A DNA stretch of 64,000 nt from Calliopum simillimum (taxonomy: Eukaryota > Arthropoda > Insecta > Diptera > Lauxaniidae): NCBI GenBank assembly GCA_951812925.1, contig OX638368.1, positions 116,645,309-116,709,308 on the forward strand, in the 5' to 3' direction. A program made the translations under genes and the position numbers. Under the pieces are notes generated by a model. That model made no database searches and was not told where the DNA came from. It was given only the letters and a program-made list of their open reading frames with translations. Shown in pieces: positions 1 through 11,292 of the stretch. Positions within the stretch are counted from its first letter, which is position 1. Every line of letters begins with the position of its first letter.

Positions 1-126
1 ACCTTTTTTTAAAAAATTATTTAAAATATAAAATAGTGACAATCAAAAAAAAATAATGATGAGGTTTTATAGAAAGTTTCAAATTATCATTTGCAGTTTA
101 AAAACCCAATACCTGGCTACACCAGA

Positions 127-1086
127 CACGGTGCTCTTGAACAGTCGATAGGTTTTTTGGCTATGTGGAGAAAATCTGTGAATGGGGTTTCATTTGTATT
201 AGCTTAGTGGGCTGGAAAATGCAAACCCCGAAATCGTAGCTGATCATCCCCGCGAAATATCGCAAAAATACATATCCCATATAAAAAAAAAAAAAATCGG
301 AAAAAAACGCAACAAACAAATATAAAAATAGTTATATTTAATGTATTTTGCAATGTTGAATCAGAATCCGGCCTTAAAATTGCTATATCTCATACGGTTT
401 TTGAGATATCTTAGCCTAAACAAGGAGAAAGACCGTTTTTGCTATATTTTGAAGCTATATAACTAGAATATAAAACATTCATACGCAAAATTTGATACAT
501 TATCTGAAAGTCCCAATCTTTTTCTTTAAAACCGCATTCAAATTATGTCAATAACTTAATTTTTCTCTGATATATCGAAGACTGAAATAATGACAAAACA
601 CGTTTTTTGCACTTTTTTAACTTTTTAGGTTAGGATATCTCCGAGAAAAATAAAGATATCGACATTACTTGAATTAGGTTTAAAAGATTGATTTAAGTTT
701 TCCATTTCTGCATCAGAATTTACGGATATACGTCCTGTTATATAGCTCCAAAACACAACAATAAAACATAGCGTCGGCTTTTTTTCCTTATTTAGGCGAA
801 GATATCTCAAAACCCGTATAAGATACAGCAATTTTAAGGCTGGATTCGGATTCAGCATTGTAAAATACATTCAAAATAACTATTTTTATATTTGTTTGTT
901 GCGTTATTTTTTCTGAATTTTTTTCATTTTATATGGGATATGTATTTTTGCGATATTTTGCGGGGATGATCAGCTACGATTTCGGGGTTTGCATTTTTTA
1001 GACCACTATACTAATACAAATGAAACCCCGTTCACAGATTTTCTCCACATATTCAAAAAACCTATTGAGTGTTCAAGAGCACCGTG
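127..1086. mobile_element. Foldback element with arms of about 350 bp
   Basis: The left arm starts CACGGTGCTCTTGAACA at 127 and its reverse complement ends at 1086. The arms keep pairing inwards for roughly 350 bases each: the run around GGGGATGATCAGCTACGA at 961 mirrors TCGTAGCTGATCATCCCC near 234, and the block at 785-870 mirrors 350-440. Both ends are flanked by CAGA (123-126 and 1087-1090), a plausible 4-bp target duplication. Only a short AT-rich centre (about 470-735) is unpaired and it holds no credible gene. The arms differ by scattered substitutions, so it is not brand new. No transposase is present, so the superfamily is unknown. Confidence 0.8.
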
Positions 1087-2771
1087 CAGATAGGCGCAGG
1101 TATGTATAAGTCAAAGTTAGTGTTTGATTAATCGAATGTTGGCATTTAGCCCACACCACAAGATCGACGATATTTAGCTTCCGGCTGGCGGATTGTAAGG
1201 TGCTCATCAACCACGGTTGGTCGTATTTGCTTATGTTATAATAGAACTGCCCCTTATATCCGATTTTTTCCAATGATTTCTTCTCGATTTTTAAAAAAAT
1301 TTTCAAGCTTCCAAGGTGTTTGATGTTGTAGACTAGAGTTGTCGGATCACATGAACTGGTACTACACGTGAGTAAGTGAATGCATGAACAGGGGTACGAA
1401 ATCACGAACCTCCAAATAAAGTGCACTTGAGGTTCTCACAGGCACGTGAATTTGGTAAAAGTCATACATTTTGTACTTTTCGTTCTATCTACAAATACAA
1501 GTTCATACCTAGTATGAAAATGTAGAAGCGGACAAAGTGTCAAATATGTGCCACGCCCACTATTTAACGATAAATCAATAAAAAACTTAACACGCTTTAA
1601 CTCGCATGGACGCATACGCTGACAAAAAAGTGGGCGCTATATCTCGCCAACTATGCAAGCTATTTCGATGAAATTCGGTAGGCAGGTGACCCACATAAAT
1701 AGCATGCGCTGACCAAAATGTACATGATCAAACGATGTCACGCCTACTTTTTAACGATTTAAATAATAGGTACTTTACCACGTGCCACATCATAACTGTG
1801 ACGGTATACTTGAAAACTTACTGTCTTAGACAAAATAGTGTTAATAATTTTATAGTTCAGATTTAGGTATTTCTTAAGTTTATTCAATACTATCAAAGAC
1901 AGCAAATCCTTAGGAATTTAAATGTCTTATCACTTTTCAACACTATAGAGTTTTCACAATATTTCTCTTATGCTCTCAGTTATCTCTCGAAAAACTGGAA
2001 CATAAAAGCAAAAATCCGCTTTGCCAAGCACGTGGTTTTCATTCAGGAATTTTCATTTGTTCGTCCGCTGCCTGCACCACATGCTCTTGGCCAAAAAGTA
2101 AAAAAATACAAAAATAAAGTTTGCGTAGCAGCAGCATTTTGTTTATGGGCGGCGTTTACGCGACACTAAGAATGAGTTTTATGAGAATTTATGTGCTGCT
2201 AATTTCTGTTTTCTTTTTGCTTTTCCTGCTCTTTTTCAAAGATACTTACCAGGCATGATATTCGCACTTCTCCAATAGTACTTTGTTTTTAAAAGCCAAT
2301 AGTACTTTGGGTACTTTTTGTTTTTGCAGCCTTGGGTATATGCCAAATTTAGAAAAGAAACATTGCGTATATTAAAGTTATCTGCTTCACCCGCGCATTA
2401 TTCGATTTATTTCTATTTAAATAACTGTTATATAGCTATTTTTAAAATCAGTTTGTTTTTCAAATTAAATTAGTCTAAATTCGGTTGTATTACATATAAA
2501 AAAATCTGAAAACTTAAGCTATTTACTTGAATAAAGTTTATTTTTATAAAAAAAAAACTGAAATATTTGATGTCGAAGTTCGGCGAACGTTGCAAACAAA
2601 TATAAATAAAATAAGGGTAAATGAAACACAAAATCGTAAATCAAGAAATCCACTCCAATTTTCGATAAAAATATGAAAAAAAATTTATGGATTCAGCTTT
2701 AGTTTACCGACAATTATTCATAAATGATTTTTGTTATATAAAATATCAAAACAAATGCATTTTTTATAAAT
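1087..2771. other. Non-coding AT-rich stretch with old repeat fragments
   Basis: I see no gene here. At 1550-1790 there is text such as GCCACGCCCACTATTTAACG followed by GTGGGCGCTATATCTCGCC, a style typical of diverged interspersed repeats in fly genomes. At 2265-2330 AGTACTTTG is repeated, a motif that recurs near 11237, 12345 and 58675. The remainder is A/T runs. Confidence 0.5.
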
Positions 2772-3393
2772 CTGTGGAATTTTGACAAAACAACCTAACT
2801 CGAAATTGGCAACTTTTCAGGAGGGCTAAAAAACTACTTTGATGCTTCTCAATTCTTTTTGTGTAGGAGTTTGAACACATGTAAAAGTTTTTTATTATAC
2901 ATGAATACCACACGAACATTTTTCAGTCAATTTTTTTTTGTTCTAAGGTCTATAGTTTTTAATAAAATTGAAATAAGATGTTTTTGTCATATATTTTTTA
3001 TTTAAGAAATTCAGTTCTTTCCATAGGAAAAGTAACTTATTTGTCAAACTTTTTTTGCCATTTAACCAGTATCTTATCTCGACTTTAGATGGTTTGTGAT
3101 GAAAAACACCTTTTTCTTATGTCGACATAAGTTTTTTTGTGAAAAGTATTTGTAAAAGTTTTTGTTATTGCAGATGCTTGAAGCTTTTAACCTATTTGAG
3201 ATAAGTTGTTTGTTGTCAAATGCAATTTGGAACAAAACATCGAGATAGGTTGATTTCCGATTCTATATCTCTGCAACTAAAAGTCATAGAGATATGACGA
3301 TTACACCAAAGAAGCGTATTTAAATTTAGTTATGATTAAAGTCCTGGAAAATTGTCTTAATTCGAGTTAGGTTGTTTTGTCAAAAGTCCACAG
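2772..3393. mobile_element. MITE with 33-bp terminal inverted repeats
   Basis: The left end (2772-2804, beginning CTGTGGAATTTTGACAAAAC) and the right end (3361-3393, ending TTTGTCAAAAGTCCACAG) are inverted copies with about one mismatch over 33 bases. AAAT sits outside both ends (2768-2771 and 3394-3397), a possible but low-complexity target duplication. The 622-bp body is AT-rich and has no coding frame. A much shorter diverged relative lies at 11776-11957. Confidence 0.75.
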
Positions 3394-3577
3394 AAATACA
3401 TACCTACAAATAGTAATAATATTATTCATGAGGGTATGAGTAATCTTTGTAAATTAAAAAATCATTTCGTGAATAGAAAACATCCTTATTTTAAACACTG
3501 GAGTATCCTGCACCCAAATCAATTTCCATGTTAACACTTGCTTGCGTCTGTTGTTGAAAAATTGCAAAAAATGACTG
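3394..3577. other. Short unique flank left of the LTR element
   Basis: AT-rich sequence with no gene. It ends in GACTG (3573-3577), the left copy of the target duplication made by the LTR element. Confidence 0.6.
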
Positions 3578-3886
3578 TGTTTCGTATACTTTACCTCCTT
3601 AGTACCTTTTAGAAATAATAATAAACACAGAAACCTTTTTTTGATGGGAAAAGCCTTTGGCATAAAAACCCATAATTTATTGGTTCACTATTTAAATGAG
3701 AATTTACACAGTTTTACAATTTGCTTTCCTTTACTTTTTTAAACATTCCAAAACTGCCATATTTCAGGCGTCTACTCTTTCCAATAACTCAACAGCAACT
3801 ACTTTTCTGTTCGTTTCTCAAAGTAATAGAGAAAAAAGCTAATTATGACACCTCGTATCGATAACAAGTTTTATCGATACGATACA
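3578..3886. repeat. Left long terminal repeat (309 bp)
   Basis: Starts TGTTTCGTATAC and ends CGATACGATACA. It carries AATAAA on the plus strand (near 3620) and ATTTATTGG (AATAAA on the minus strand, near 3675), so polyadenylation signals do not settle orientation. Two perfect TATCGATA boxes lie at 3856-3863 and 3872-3879, inside a small palindrome at the end of the LTR. Confidence 0.93.
3856..3879. promoter_or_regulatory. Paired TATCGATA (DRE-like) boxes in left LTR
   Basis: TATCGATA at 3856-3863 and again at 3872-3879, separated by ACAAGTTT. In Drosophila this palindrome is the core site of DREF, and CGATA is bound by BEAF-32. The same pair is at 11156-11163 and 11172-11179 in the right LTR. 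Binding here is inferred from the motif only. Confidence 0.5.
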
Positions 3887-4140
3887 GTGCCAGCTAAAAC
3901 TTATAGTTTTATGTAAAAATATTGTCATAAATAGATTTCACTTCACAGCTGCACTCTAGCCTCTCTGCTTCCACTGAAAAAATACACATCCTCTGTGAGG
4001 ATCCCATCAGTTCATTGCTTGAAGTTTTGATGACCACTGATCTCTCATATCTTTCATTCTTGGTACCATCCGTTAACTTGAAATTTCTTTCTTTCCTGAA
4101 GAGAAGTTAAATACCCAACTTCCATCTATCCCAAAAATGT

Positions 4141-4780
4141 TGCACCATAAATTGGCGCTCTTTCCATATTCTTACACCATAAATTGGTGTTCTTTCCATA
4201 GCCTTACACCATAAATTGGTGTTCTTTCCAAAACCTTACACCATAATCCATAATCCATAATCTTACACCACAAATTGGTGTTCTTTCCATAACTTTACAC
4301 CATAAATTGGTGTTCTTTATAAAACCTTACACCATACATTGGTGTTCTTTCCATAATCTTACACCATAAATTGTTGTTCTTTCCATAACCTTACACCATA
4401 AATTGGTGTTCTTTCCATAACCTTACACCATAAATTGGTGTTCTTTCCATAACCTTACACCATAAATTGGTGTTCTTTCCATAACTTTACAACATAAATT
4501 GGTGTTCTTTCCATAACCTTACACCATAAATTGGTGTTCTTTCCATAACCTTACACCATAAATTGGTGTTCTTTCCATAACCTTACACCATAAGTTGTTG
4601 TTCTTTCCATAACCTTACACCATAAATTGGTGTTCTTTCCAAAACCTTACACCATAAATTGGCGTTCTTTCCATAATCTTACACCATAAATTGGTGTTCT
4701 TTCCATAACTTTACAACATAAATTGGTGTTCTTTCCATAACCTTACACCATAAATTGGTGTTCTTTCCAAAACTTTACAA
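4141..4780. repeat. 32-bp minisatellite, about 20 units
   Basis: The unit is 32 bp, for example CCATAAATTGGTGTTCTTTC followed by CATAACCTTACA. Successive copies start 32 bases apart (4381, 4413 and so on). Most copies differ by 0-3 bases, with variants such as TTGGCGTT, TTGTTGTT and ACAACATAA recurring in blocks, which suggests local unequal exchange. Every unit includes CTTTCC. It lies near the left end of the LTR element's interior. Confidence 0.92.
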
Positions 4781-7554
4781 CAACAATAGTTGGCTGCCTT
4801 TCCATATATTTTCTTTCCGGAAATTATCTGCCTTTTGACATGACTGTTATTTGATCATGATAAATTTCTTGTTGAGCATCGCGAATCATAAACTGCATTT
4901 CAAACTCTATTTTTTAATTATTTACCTGTAGAATTTCTTCTTTATTTCTGCCGCTACATTTTATTTCTACGCTGCAAAGATGATGACAAATAAACTTTCT
5001 TCTTTGGTCTCCTTTTTGCGATACGTCCAACAATTCCATTACCCTCTCACTTGCTGCTTATTTTCCTTTTTGGATATTCTATCGTAAAATATAACATTGC
5101 TCCATAGACAGATGCTGTAGCATCAGAAAAACTGTAAATCTGAGTGTGCCTATAAATCTTTCCATTTTGAATCTTTCCATCTACAAAGTATCTTTCCAAA
5201 ATTTTATAACATTATCTTTCAATTTCTGTAGAAACGATCTTATCCCATCCATTTCAGTTGTAGTTACTCAAGTTCCGTTGAAAAAATATGTATCCTTGAG
5301 AGAAATGCGTTGATATCACATAGCTGTGCCGCATAACATACAATCTTCCTTTTCGTAATCTTTCCTGTGAGTTCTGGTGTTTTACTAAGAGTAAACTGTT
5401 CCTCTTCTATTAGCCACTTTAGGCCTAACAACGATGCTTTTACTGTTGCCTCATCCTCCCCCGAAAACACCATTGAACTCACATTCGCGGGAACTCTTTC
5501 CAAAATGAGTTTTCTGCTATTTGACTTCCGGCGCTATTCAGGATATTACTATATCTTACCATATCGACAGCTTTACTTTCTGCATCATGCACAAACATAC
5601 ATAAGTCATTCCAAATAAATTTTAGTAGCTGCAGGCAACTTTATTAAGTGTCCCTTTCCATCGCAAAAACTATTAACCAGCATTCTCACAGTGAATTAAT
5701 TTAATCTTCGCTTCAAAATTTCCACTGAAGCTTCTTTCGTACTAGTTGAACGTCATCTAAAAATATTCCTCTATCTGTCCGACAACTCTCATCTAAAAAT
5801 TTCCAAAATTTTACAGCATAAAAGCATGTTTTCTTTCCTTCGCCTTCCTGGTATCTAATTTAATGTGATCTTTATTAATTTATTCACAAATTCCATGATA
5901 TATCTTTCCTTTAATCTCTTGTTCTTTCCGATATTCTTTCTAGAAACCATCATAAAGTGATCTATTTCTCACTATCTATCCATATTACTAACACTTTCCA
6001 TTATAGCTAGAAAGTCATCTTTCCTATCTATACAATAATATTTCCGGACAATTCAATAATTCTGTATGAAATGTTTTCAACAATTTCTGCTTTTGATTAT
6101 CTCTCCGAGCAATTTGATTTAAAAGCTAATCTTTCCTTCCGATAAATTTAAGAATCTAAATATTGCCCTCGGTAAAAAAACTAGCCAAAATACAAATCTT
6201 TCCAAGATAAATCCAACATGACAGCGGAATTCTAAGCATCTTTGTTTTTATTAATTTTTAATTTCTTTCCAAAATATATTGTTCTCTTTTCCTTCCAACT
6301 GCTTCGCTCGTTTAATAAGACACATTTCCAAGCTCATATCCAGATAGTTTATCATTAGTCTTTCTTTTCTTGTGTATTTCTGTTAACATTTCATCTTTCC
6401 GCACCATTTTTCCATAATTTTTCTCTCTCCTTTTCCGATTTGCTTTTCTTTCCATTACTTTACTTTCCATTTCGTTTGTTGATGCAAACCATACGAAAAA
6501 AATATAAATTTGTGCTTCAGTATCCAAAATTGCCCCTACTGGCCTGCAATGCTATTCATTTCATAATTGGTGAATATAAAAAACTTCCTTATTCTCCATA
6601 AAAAGATAATTCAAAATAATTTTTACTTTCCTCTATCAATTTTCCATTTTCAACTTATTTAATCTCTGAAGTATTTTTTCTTTCCCTTACTACCTTTATC
6701 TTTCTCGCTAAAAATTATACCTTTCCTCTAATACTTTTATCTTATTATTCAAAAAATTTAATCTTTCCAAACGAAATAACGGCTTTCACTTTTTTCTTAT
6801 CCCCGGGTGCCAGCAACGTTGCAACCGCTTTTGATAGTGACTCGCAGCATAATTCAAAATGGAAACTTTCTGATTGGTGCGCTGGTGCTTAATTTTGAAG
6901 TCGCTTTTTGCCGACTTTCTTTATATTTTCTTCCTTCACTGCACTTCCGATAGTTGTATAATATTTTGTAGTTCCTCTGCTTGTCTATCCTTTCTTCTGG
7001 AAACAGTTCCTTAATCTTCAATAATAGTGTTGCTTATGTCTCAAAATATATTCTTTCCAAAATAATATTCACGGTTTCTTGACTTCTCCTGGTGCTAAAT
7101 CAGTTTCAAAAAAAAGTTGGTCATATCTTTCCCAGTGCTTGTTCCAATCAGCTTTTAAACTTTTCAATCATACTTTAGAGCTAGTGCATCCTGATAGCTT
7201 AAACTCCTTACCGTATACAAACTTGAACATTCTTTCTACAGGCTTTCCGCTTATTTCCATGCGTCGATGTGATACAGATGACCAAACGATTAAAATAACG
7301 AAAAATAAATATTTCATTCCAAATAATTTGCATCAAATTAGGGTTACTCATAAGCCGTTCATTGATTTCTAAACTTGAAAACATTTTATCGCCTTTCCAT
7401 TTTAATTAACTTTCCTTAGCTTTTCCATATGATTTCAACGATTCAATGATTTCAACTTTTTCTGTCAAAGTATGCACATATGCTTACAGCAGTTCGGCTT
7501 AACATAGCTTTCCTTGTTCATAATAATCTTTAATTTAACTTATCCCCTATGTAC
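4781..7554. other. LTR element interior, CTTTCC-rich left part
   Basis: No coding frame of substance. CTTTCC or close variants occur every few tens of bases on the plus strand, and the reverse complement is rare. The sequence between motifs is mostly unique AT-rich text. There is no purine-rich tract next to either LTR that would identify a polypurine primer. Confidence 0.7.
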
Positions 7555-8640
7555 CACTCATGTGTCTCACATAGGCTATCCGTATGCACAATATAATTTC
7601 AACTTCAAAATCTAATCCACTATGCTCACCACCATGGGCCTCACATAGACTTTCTTTATGCGTTATATAATTTAAAATTTAAAAATCTTATCCTCTATGC
7701 TTACCACCATCGGCCTGACATAGGCTTTCCAAGTGCATAATAAAATTTTAATTTCCATTGATTTAGTATTTTATCTTTACCACTCGTTGGCCTCACATAT
7801 CTTCCTGTATGCGTAACTTTAACTATTCCAGTATTTTATGATTTCCACTCTTGAGCCTCACATAACTCTCTATGAGCGTAATTTTCTCTAATCCAAAATT
7901 TTATGCTTACCGCTCTTGGGCCTCACATAACTTTCCATGAGCGTAACTGTCTCTAATCCAAAATTTTATGCTTACCGCTCTTGGGCCTCAAATAACTTTC
8001 CATATGCGTAACTTTCCCTAATCCAATTTTTTATGCTTACCACCCTTGGGCTTCACATAACTTTCCATATGCGTAACTTTCCCTAATCCAATTTTTTATG
8101 CTTACCACTCTTGGGCTTCACATAACTTTCCTTAATCAAGTTTTCTATGCTTACCACTATTGGGCCTCGCATATCTTTCCGTGTGCGTAACTTCCTTAAT
8201 CCAATTTTTTATGCTTACCACTCTTGGGCTTCACATAACTTTCCATATGCGTAACTTTCCTTAATCAAGTTTTCTATGCTTACCACTATTGGGCCTCGCA
8301 TATCTTTCCGTGTGCGTAACTTTCCTTAATCAAGTTTTTTATGCTTACCACTACTGGGCCTCACATAACTTTCCATATGCGTAACTTTCCTTAATCAAGT
8401 TTTCTATGCTTACCACTATTGGGCCTCGCATATCTTTCCGTGTGCGTAACTTTCCTTAATCAAGTTTTTTATGCTTACCACTATTGGGCCTCGCATATCT
8501 TTCCGTGTGCGTAACTTTCCTTAATCAAGTTTTTATGCTTACCACTCTTGGGCCTCGCATATCTTTCCATGTGCATAATTTTCCATATTTCATCTATCCC
8601 TTATGCTTACCACCCTGGGCCTCACATAAGCTTTCCGCCG
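7555..8640. repeat. About 65-bp minisatellite, roughly 15 units
   Basis: The core text is TATGCTTACCACTATTGGGC, then CTCGCATATCTTTCCGTGTG, then CGTAACTTTCCTTAATC. In the most regular part, copies of TACCACT start at 8281, 8346, 8411, 8476 and 8540, a 65/64-bp period. Units towards 7555 are longer and more diverged, as expected of an array homogenised at one end. Each regular unit holds two CTTTCC motifs. Confidence 0.9.
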
Positions 8641-10877
8641 GCCTTTCCTTATATTTTGCATGCACCGCAAAATATTATTTCGCACGCACTACGAAATCTA
8701 GAACTATCATTTCGTACGCATAACAAAATTTCAAGTTCTTTTTTTTTGTTATTGTATTTTTTATTTAATAATTTTGTTTTTGTTATAAAATTTTGCACGC
8801 ACCGCAAAATTTGAAACTGTCAATTCGTTCGCACCACGAAAATTGTCAGTTTCTTTTGTTTATTTTATCATGTCACTGCACATTAACATGCACCCGACCT
8901 CCCCCGATGCCACCAATATGCGAAGGCGTCCCTTCACCTTGGCAACACCAAAGAGACGACAAGCACATGAGACGCACAGTAACTTATTTAATTCACCCGT
9001 TTTTTTATTATTAATTTGATTATGAATGCATGTAAGTTCCATCTATCCTCTATCCTTTATGATAAGTACTACCTCACTTTGGAAAATAAAACAAAATCCT
9101 ACGATTGAAAACGTCAGCAAAAAACTCCTTCCATATAAAAAAATTCCGTTTTGCTTTGTCAATTCATTTCCCTTTTCAATTTCACTTTGTGTGATTGCTT
9201 TTTGTTGTTTGTTTTTGTTCTTTCCCTTTACAACACTTTCTGTGTTTCTGTTTCTTTATTTTATGTCCTTTCCTTTTCCACTACATACATGCATATTACT
9301 TTATACTTTATATTTCTGATTTTCCAATATTTTTTTCTTTATTCTTTCCTCTTTCCACTAAATGAGCATAGTTTTCAGTGCACTTTATATATCTAATATT
9401 AATTTAATTTTTTTTCTTTTTCTTTCCTTTTTCATAACATGCGTGCATAATTTTTATTGCACTCTATATCCTTACTTTCCACTCACTTTAATCAATTCTT
9501 TAATATTTTACCTCTTTTAATCAGAATTTTAAACTTTCCTAATTCCTTAAAAACACTATTAATAAACGCAGTAAAACACGTCAGCATCTCCGCATACCCG
9601 TTTTCTTCAGCGTCCGTTGTTTGCTGCGTAGATTTTTTGCAGCTGTTGCTTGTTGTGCAACTTTTCTTTCGCTTGATTTTCTTTCCTTTTTCACAAAATG
9701 AGCATAATTTCCAGTGCATTTTATATTTCTAACTTTCAAATATTCTTTCCTTTTTTCTTTGCTCTTTCCACTGTTCCTACCAAAAAATATTTTAATTTTT
9801 AAAACTCTCCCAATTCCTTAGAGATATATATTGAACGCACACACAAAGACACTTCTCTTTTCTCGCCTGTTTTTCTCTGCAGCCGTTGCTTGTTGTGAAT
9901 TTTTCGCAGCAGTCGCTTGCTGCGCAGCACTTTCCTTATTCCTACATCTGTCCTTATTTCTATTTTTTCTTTCCATATTTTCAATATTTATTTCATTCTT
10001 TCCTAATTCTTGCTTTCTTCAGCGTCCGTTGTTTGCTGTTTTTTCTTTCCTTTTTTATTTTGTTATATTATCCACCATTCTCTACATTTAAAGCTTCAAT
10101 TTTTATTTATTTGCGTTTGCTTTCGTGTGATTCTTTGACGAATAAACGTCACTCTTTACGGTTGAAACACGATTGAACACACGATCGTTGTGCGTATGTA
10201 AGCATACCACATTTCCATTCTCTCCATTCCAGCATTCGCAATAAGGGTTGAAAGCAAACATCGCTTTGTATATTGACAATGCGTAAGAGAGCCATTCCTG
10301 TATACTTTTCTCTTTCCGCCTTCTGCTGCCATAGCATTAAATTGAAAGCACGCAAAAAATTTGCTCATTGAATACGCGTGAGAGGCATTCGTTATATTTT
10401 TCTTTTTCTCTTTTGCTACCATAGCATTAAACGGAAATCTTGCGACGACTGATTTGTATATTGATCCTGTATACTTTTCTCTTTCTGTTCTTCGCTACGA
10501 TATCATTAAATTAAAAAATTGCAACGACTGGAACATACAAATATGAATTTCACAATTTTGCGAAATGGCTGATGTAACTTTCCATTTTCCAATTAATTAT
10601 GTATCTGTTTTTCCAATCTCTAGAGCAAATTTTTCCACTTTCCATAGAATTATGTATATGTTCCTCAAATTTCTAGAACAAATCTTTCCACTTTCCAAAT
10701 CTTTTCATAGAAAAATATGTTCCAAATTATAGAACAAATTTTCCCCTCTTTCCGTTTATTTAAAAAATTTTATGTTGTTTTAAAAACAAAAATATACCTT
10801 TCCATGAAAACCAAAACAAATTCTTTCCGAACTGCTATCCATAGGCGCCATTTCATGTGGCTCGACGTGGACCATAA
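8641..10877. other. LTR element interior, right part
   Basis: Pyrimidine-rich non-coding sequence. At 8650-8850 a short imperfect repeat alternates GCACGCACCGCAAAAT with CGCACGCACTACGAAAT. At 9590-10050 there are several copies of TTCAGCGTCCGTTGTTTGCT and related GTTGCTTGTTG text. CTTTCC stays frequent to the end. The last bases before the right LTR (10860-10877) read GCTCGACGTGGACCATAA, whose complement contains TGGTCCACGTCGAGC, a weak candidate primer-binding site if the element runs on the minus strand. Confidence 0.65.
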
Positions 10878-11186
10878 TGTTTCGTATACTTTACCTCCTT
10901 AGTACCTTTTAGAAATAATAATAAACACAGAAACCTTTTTTTGATGGGAAAAGCCTTTGGCATAAAAACCCATAATTTATTGGTTCACTATTTAAATGAG
11001 AATTTACACAGTTTTACAATTTGCTTTCCTTTACTTTTTTAAACATTCCAAAACTGCCATATTTCAGGCGTCTACTCTTTCCAATAACTCAACAGCAACT
11101 ACTTTTCTGTTCGTTTCTCAAAGTAATAGAGAAAAAAGCTAATTATGACACCTCGTATCGATAACAAGTTTTATCGATACGATACA
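10878..11186. repeat. Right long terminal repeat (309 bp)
   Basis: By eye an exact copy of 3578-3886, including both TATCGATA boxes (11156-11163 and 11172-11179). It is followed directly by GACTG (11187-11191), the second target-site copy. Confidence 0.93.
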
Positions 11187-11292
11187 GACTGTTTAATTTG
11201 TTCAATATAAAATTATCATACTTCAATTTAGAAAAAGCGCGTTGGTACTTTCATTAGTACTATACAAGCAAAAAAAAACAGTCAATAAACTA

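Larger units (their letters stand above)
3578..11186. mobile_element. Young 7.6-kb LTR element without coding capacity
   Basis: Two direct repeats of 309 bp (3578-3886 and 10878-11186) read as identical base for base. Each begins TG and ends CA, and the pair is flanked by GACTG (3573-3577 and 11187-11191), the 5-bp duplication expected of an LTR-type integrase. The 6,991-bp interior has no reading frame longer than about 100 codons, and I see no Gag, protease, reverse transcriptase, RNase H or integrase motif. It contains two minisatellites and is dominated on the plus strand by CTTTCC. Identical LTRs mean recent insertion, so enzymes were presumably supplied by another element. Orientation is unsettled because LTRs starting TG and ending CA look the same either way. 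It fits the LARD class (large retrotransposon derivative), but no parent family is recognised. Confidence 0.92.

Noticed and set aside
4141..4780. CRISPR-like appearance of the 32-bp repeat
   Set aside because: There are no unique spacers; the units are contiguous. The genome is that of an insect.
7079..7372. 97-codon frame and several others of 60-100 codons inside the LTR element
   Set aside because: AT- and pyrimidine-driven text (Phe, Leu, Ser, Tyr rich) without retroviral-type motifs. Several cross the minisatellites, so they are by-products of repeats.
8484..8814. Overlapping frames with YLSVCVTF-like text
   Set aside because: Translation of the 65-bp array and its edge. The same words recur because the DNA repeats.
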